From positions 248,001-312,000 of the forward strand of contig NZ_RKHG01000001.1 of assembly GCF_003752415.1 (NCBI RefSeq): 64,000 nucleotides of DNA, written 5' to 3'. The notes below the pieces were generated by a model. The model worked only from the letters and a program-made list of their open reading frames with translations, was not told where the DNA came from and made no database searches. Position 1 is the stretch's first letter; every line of letters starts with the position of its first letter. A program made the translations under genes and the position numbers. Of this stretch, positions 61,469 through 64,000 are shown in pieces. This DNA comes from Luteococcus japonicus. GTDB lineage: Bacteria; Actinomycetota; Actinomycetes; Propionibacteriales; Propionibacteriaceae.

Positions 61469-62895
61469 GGGGCTCTTCACAGATGGGGGTGTAGGTCGGT
61501 AGCGGTACCCGGGTGGTGACAGGGATCGAGGTCCCCTGATGATGGAAGTTCTCACGCTCGCCATCCAGAAGACCTCGACATGGACAACGCTACCTTCACG
61601 ACCCCTGATCTGACCACGTTCTGCCGCCTGGGTGACCTCGGCCTGGTCGTGACAGGTCAGCACCTCACCGACGAGCGCGCCGTGCTGGCGTGCCGCCCCG
61701 TCGAGCCTGACGACTGGTGTCACCACTGCGGCTGCCACGGCCAGCCGCGTGACAGTGTCGTGCGAGAGTTGGCGCACGTGCCGTTCGGCTGGCGCCCCAC
61801 CACCCTCCAGGTCCGGCTGCGCCGCTACCAGTGCACCGGCTGCGGACGCATCTGGCGCCAGGACCTCACCTGCGCGGCGAACCCACGCTCGTGTCTGTCG
61901 AACGGGGCGTTGCGGTGGGCGTTGGAAGCGCTGGTGGTCAGCCACCTGCCGGTGTCCCGCATCGCCGCCGCACTCGGAGTCGCGTGGAACACCGCCAACG
62001 ACGCCGTCCTCGCGGAAGGGCAACGCCTTCTGATCGACCAGCCCGGCCGCCTTACCGGCGTCACCGTGATCGGTGTTGATGAGCACGTGTGGCGCCACAC
62101 CCGCCGCGGCGACAAGTACGTCACCGTCGTCATCGACCTCACTCCCGTCAGCACAGGCACCGGCCCGAGTCGGTTGCTGGCGATGGTCGAAGGACGCTCG
62201 AAAGACGCGTTCAAGACCTGGCTGTCACAGCAGCCCGAGGCTTGGCGCGACCAGGTGAGGATCGTGGCGATGGACGGTTTCACCGGCTTCAAGACCGCCG
62301 CCACCGAAGAACTCCCCACCGCGACCACGGTGATGGACCCCTTCCACGTGATCCGACTGGCCGGCGATGCCCTGGATGTGTGTCGACGGCGGGTCCAGGT
62401 CGAGTTGCACGGGTCTCGGGGCCGTAAGCATCATCCGCTCTACCAAGCACGGCGAACCCTTCACACCGGCGCCGATCTTTTGACTGACAAGCAGCAACGC
62501 CGCTTGGGCGAGCTGTTCGCCGATGACCGCCACGTTGAGGTCGAGGCCACTTGGGGCGTCTACCAGCGCATGATCTCGGCCTACCGCACCCGCAGCCGCC
62601 AGGAGGGGAAGAAGGTCATGACCAGCCTGATCGACGCGATCGGCACAGCGGTCCCCAGCAGCCTGGTCGAGGTCGCCAAGCTGGGCCGAACCCTGACCAA
62701 GCGACGCGATGACGTCCTGGCGTTCTTCGACCACCACGGTTCCAGCAACGGCCCCACCGAGGCCATCAATGGCCGCCTCGAACACCTCCGAGGCACCGCG
62801 CTCGGCTTCCACAACCTCACCCACTACATCGCCAGATCCCTGCTAGAAGCCGGAGGGTTCAGACCGGATCTACACCCTCGATTGTGAAGAGCCCC
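61469..62895 (+). mobile_element. Complete ISL3-family insertion sequence
   Basis: About 1.43 kb with terminal inverted repeats GGGGCTCTTCAC (61469-61480) and GTGAAGAGCCCC (62884-62895). One intact transposase. It is in inverted orientation to the truncated copy at 59713-60360, so the pair brackets the cargo genes. No target-site duplication was found. Confidence 0.92.
61580..62887 (+). CDS. ISL3-family transposase
   Basis: 435 residues, intact. Zinc-ribbon CHHCGC and CTGCGRIW, helix-turn-helix (VSRIAAALGVAWNTANDAV) and a DDE_Tnp_ISL3 domain (VIGVDEHVWRH, AMDGFTGFKTA, and SNGPTEAINGRLEHLRGTALGFHN). The promoter and leader lie in the 110 bases inside the left repeat. It probably could act on both copies. 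Confidence 0.93.
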   Translation: MDNATFTTPDLTTFCRLGDLGLVVTGQHLTDERAVLACRPVEPDDWCHHCGCHGQPRDSVVRELAHVPFGWRPTTLQVRLRRYQCTGCGRIWRQDLTCAANPRSCLSNGALRWALEALVVSHLPVSRIAAALGVAWNTANDAVLAEGQRLLIDQPGRLTGVTVIGVDEHVWRHTRRGDKYVTVVIDLTPVSTGTGPSRLLAMVEGRSKDAFKTWLSQQPEAWRDQVRIVAMDGFTGFKTAATEELPTATTVMDPFHVIRLAGDALDVCRRRVQVELHGSRGRKHHPLYQARRTLHTGADLLTDKQQRRLGELFADDRHVEVEATWGVYQRMISAYRTRSRQEGKKVMTSLIDAIGTAVPSSLVEVAKLGRTLTKRRDDVLAFFDHHGSSNGPTEAINGRLEHLRGTALGFHNLTHYIARSLLEAGGFRPDLHPRL

Positions 62896-62897
62896 TT

Positions 62898-63563
62898 ATG
62901 CTGGTTGGTGCCTGCTCGTTTTTGATCTATGCAATCGTTGTCCTTCTTCGGGGGAAGCGTGTCTTTGGAGCTGGTAACCAGCCGGGCGCTCGGCTATCAC
63001 TCGGGGCCGTCAGTCGGGACTGGCTCCTGGTGGGGCCGTTTGTGGGGGCATCGTGCGTCCTGCTCTTTCATCGGGATGAGGTTGGCAATTCGGCGCTCCC
63101 TTGGGATGGTCCTCATGGAATGGCGCTTCTCATGCCATTCATCGCAAGTGTCATGCTTGCGCAAGAATCCCTCATCTGGCATTTGGGAAGGAGTCCCGAG
63201 GCTGCGCGGCGGTTGGGTTCGCGCGTGGTTCGCCTCGAGAGACTCTCCCAGACCTTCTGCGTTGCCACTTTTGGAATGGGCGATGTGGCCGGGGAGCGAG
63301 GCTGGCGGCGCTGGTTGATTTTGTCACTTACCATTGCAGGCGTCGCAGTGCTGGCGTTTCGCGCTGCGTCTGACAGTCCTAAGAGAATGTCTCCCGAGAT
63401 GAGGGAGTTCTTTGAAGGGGCGATACGGGCCCGTCCACCTCCGGACCACGCGCGCGGTGGCCACGCGCCCCGGTTGCCCCGATCGCTCCAGGGACAGCGG
63501 CGTCGAGCCAGTCCTGCAGCAGCATTCTGGCAAGGGCGACTAGACTTGACCTGCCCGACTTAG
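62898..63563 (+). pseudogene. Membrane-protein gene probably cut by ISL3 at its 5' end
   Basis: 221-codon frame starting two bases after the IS end, with four hydrophobic segments (CSFLIYAIVVLL, WLLVGPFVGASCVLLF, GMALLMPFIASVMLA, WLILSLTIAGVAVLAF). No ribosome binding site except IS sequence. The last about 45 codons are Pro/Arg-rich and unlike a membrane protein, and base composition changes near 63425, so the 3' end may also be lost. It could still be expressed as a chimera. Confidence 0.5.
63541..63546 (+). promoter_or_regulatory. Candidate -10 element of phoH
   Basis: TAGACT about 33 bases before the proposed start; the transcript would carry the GGAGGA site in its leader. Confidence 0.35.
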
Positions 63564-63579
63564 CGACCTTGGAGGAATC

Positions 63580-64000
63580 CTGACCAGCCCGCAGTACAGC
63601 CCGCGTGAACGCGACGGCCACCAGATCGGCCAGCGGAACGCCACCCGGCGCCTGAACATCCCGGCGTCCATCCCGATGGTCAACGTCCTGGGCCCCCGTG
63701 ACGACTTCCTGCGCCTGTTGGAGGCGGAGCTCGACGCGGACATCCTGGTGCGGGGCAATGAGGTGACCCTGACCGGAAGTGCCGCAGACATCGCGTTGGC
63801 GGCCGATGTGTTCACCGAGATGATCACCATCCTGCGCACCGGTCAGGGCCTGTCCCGGGAGACGGTGGAGCGGATCGTCGGCATGGAGCAGAGCGACCCG
63901 GAGACCAGCGCGGCGGAGGTGCTGACCCACAACATCCTGTCCACCCGTGGCAAGGCGATCCGCGCCAAGACGCTGAACCAGAAGCGCTATGTGGATGCCA
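63580..64000 (+). CDS. PhoH-family ATPase, N-terminal part (runs off window)
   Basis: 140 residues of the N-terminal region: LNIPASIPMVNVLGPRDDFLRLLEAELDADILVRGNEVTLTG and, at the edge, SAAEVLTHNILSTRGKAIRAKTLNQKRYVDA, typical of actinobacterial PhoH. The ATPase Walker motifs lie beyond the edge. Between the in-frame TGA at 63547 and the conserved region there is no ATG, GTG or TTG; CTG at 63580 lies four bases after GGAGGA and is the best start. Confidence 0.85.
   Translation, partial: MTSPQYSPRERDGHQIGQRNATRRLNIPASIPMVNVLGPRDDFLRLLEAELDADILVRGNEVTLTGSAADIALAADVFTEMITILRTGQGLSRETVERIVGMEQSDPETSAAEVLTHNILSTRGKAIRAKTLNQKRYVDA

Noticed and set aside
61461-62903. Target-site duplication around the complete ISL3 element
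   Set aside because: Flanks (ATGCTTAA and TTATGCTG) do not form a direct repeat; possible loss through rearrangement.
63379-63930. Minus-strand ORF opposite phoH
   Set aside because: Antisense shadow; plus-strand PhoH similarity is clear.

Overview
The window is high-GC DNA with short intergenic gaps, many 1-, 4- and 8-base gene overlaps and many GTG starts. Gene content and order (alaS-ruvX-mltG-aroE-aroC-aroK-aroB, comEA-comEC with holA, rpsT/lepA, hemW ... hrcA-dnaJ-rsmE, phoH) point to an actinobacterium. Lactate dehydrogenase, malic enzyme, DUF4192, DUF3097 and DUF5709 proteins fit Propionibacteriales, probably Propionibacteriaceae. I cannot name the species.

Layout. 1-5.3 kb (minus strand): the 5' part of an SDR oxidoreductase, a polar amino-acid ABC transporter (binding protein, permease, ATPase) and a YihY-type membrane protein. 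5.4-13.8 kb (plus): DUF948 protein, alaS, ruvX, mltG and four shikimate-pathway genes, tightly overlapped; the end of aroB, stop codon included, is repeated eight times. 14-19.5 kb: lactate dehydrogenase, malic enzyme, an uncharacterised protein often mislabelled as a DNA glycosylase, an L,D-transpeptidase lipoprotein and a single-pass membrane protein. 19.6-24.7 kb: DUF4192 protein, an unknown protein, a COG2345-type regulator and a large membrane-anchored protein with an AniA-type copper nitrite reductase domain. Each of the last two has a 7-12-7 inverted repeat over its start region. 24.8-32.8 kb: comEA-comEC, an inserted minus-strand operon (dead N-formylglutamate amidohydrolase, DUF1704/QEGLA metalloprotein, glutathione-synthetase-like ATP-grasp), holA and an acetyltransferase.

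32.9-42.2 kb: rpsT and lepA (divergent), an AGCS amino-acid symporter, a rhomboid protease, a GntP permease and a three-gene sugar ABC uptake operon without its own ATPase. 42.2-52.6 kb: hemW, a VapBC toxin-antitoxin pair, DUF3097, an inositol-monophosphatase-family enzyme, a metallo-hydrolase, then hrcA (with CIRCE)-dnaJ-rsmE-tgt-PAC2. 52.6-58 kb: acetyltransferase, the C-terminal stump of a GMC (cholesterol-oxidase-like) enzyme, nucleoside hydrolase, a queuosine-precursor transporter, a polysaccharide deacetylase lipoprotein, DUF5709 and prolyl aminopeptidase.

58.0-63.5 kb is an accessory island between prolyl aminopeptidase and phoH. It holds an IS3-family element abutting a truncated ISL3-family copy, a low-GC two-gene cargo (secreted protein plus small membrane protein), a complete inverted ISL3 copy and a probably truncated membrane-protein gene. 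phoH resumes the core genome at the right edge and appears to use a CTG start.

Two themes recur. First, at least 13 genes carry a TANNNT hexamer 6-8 bases before the start codon and no Shine-Dalgarno sequence, the signature of leaderless transcription. Second, short tandem repeats whose unit is a multiple of three bases lie at or just after stop codons. No tRNA, rRNA or CRISPR array was recognised, and no gene-free stretch exceeds 300 bases.
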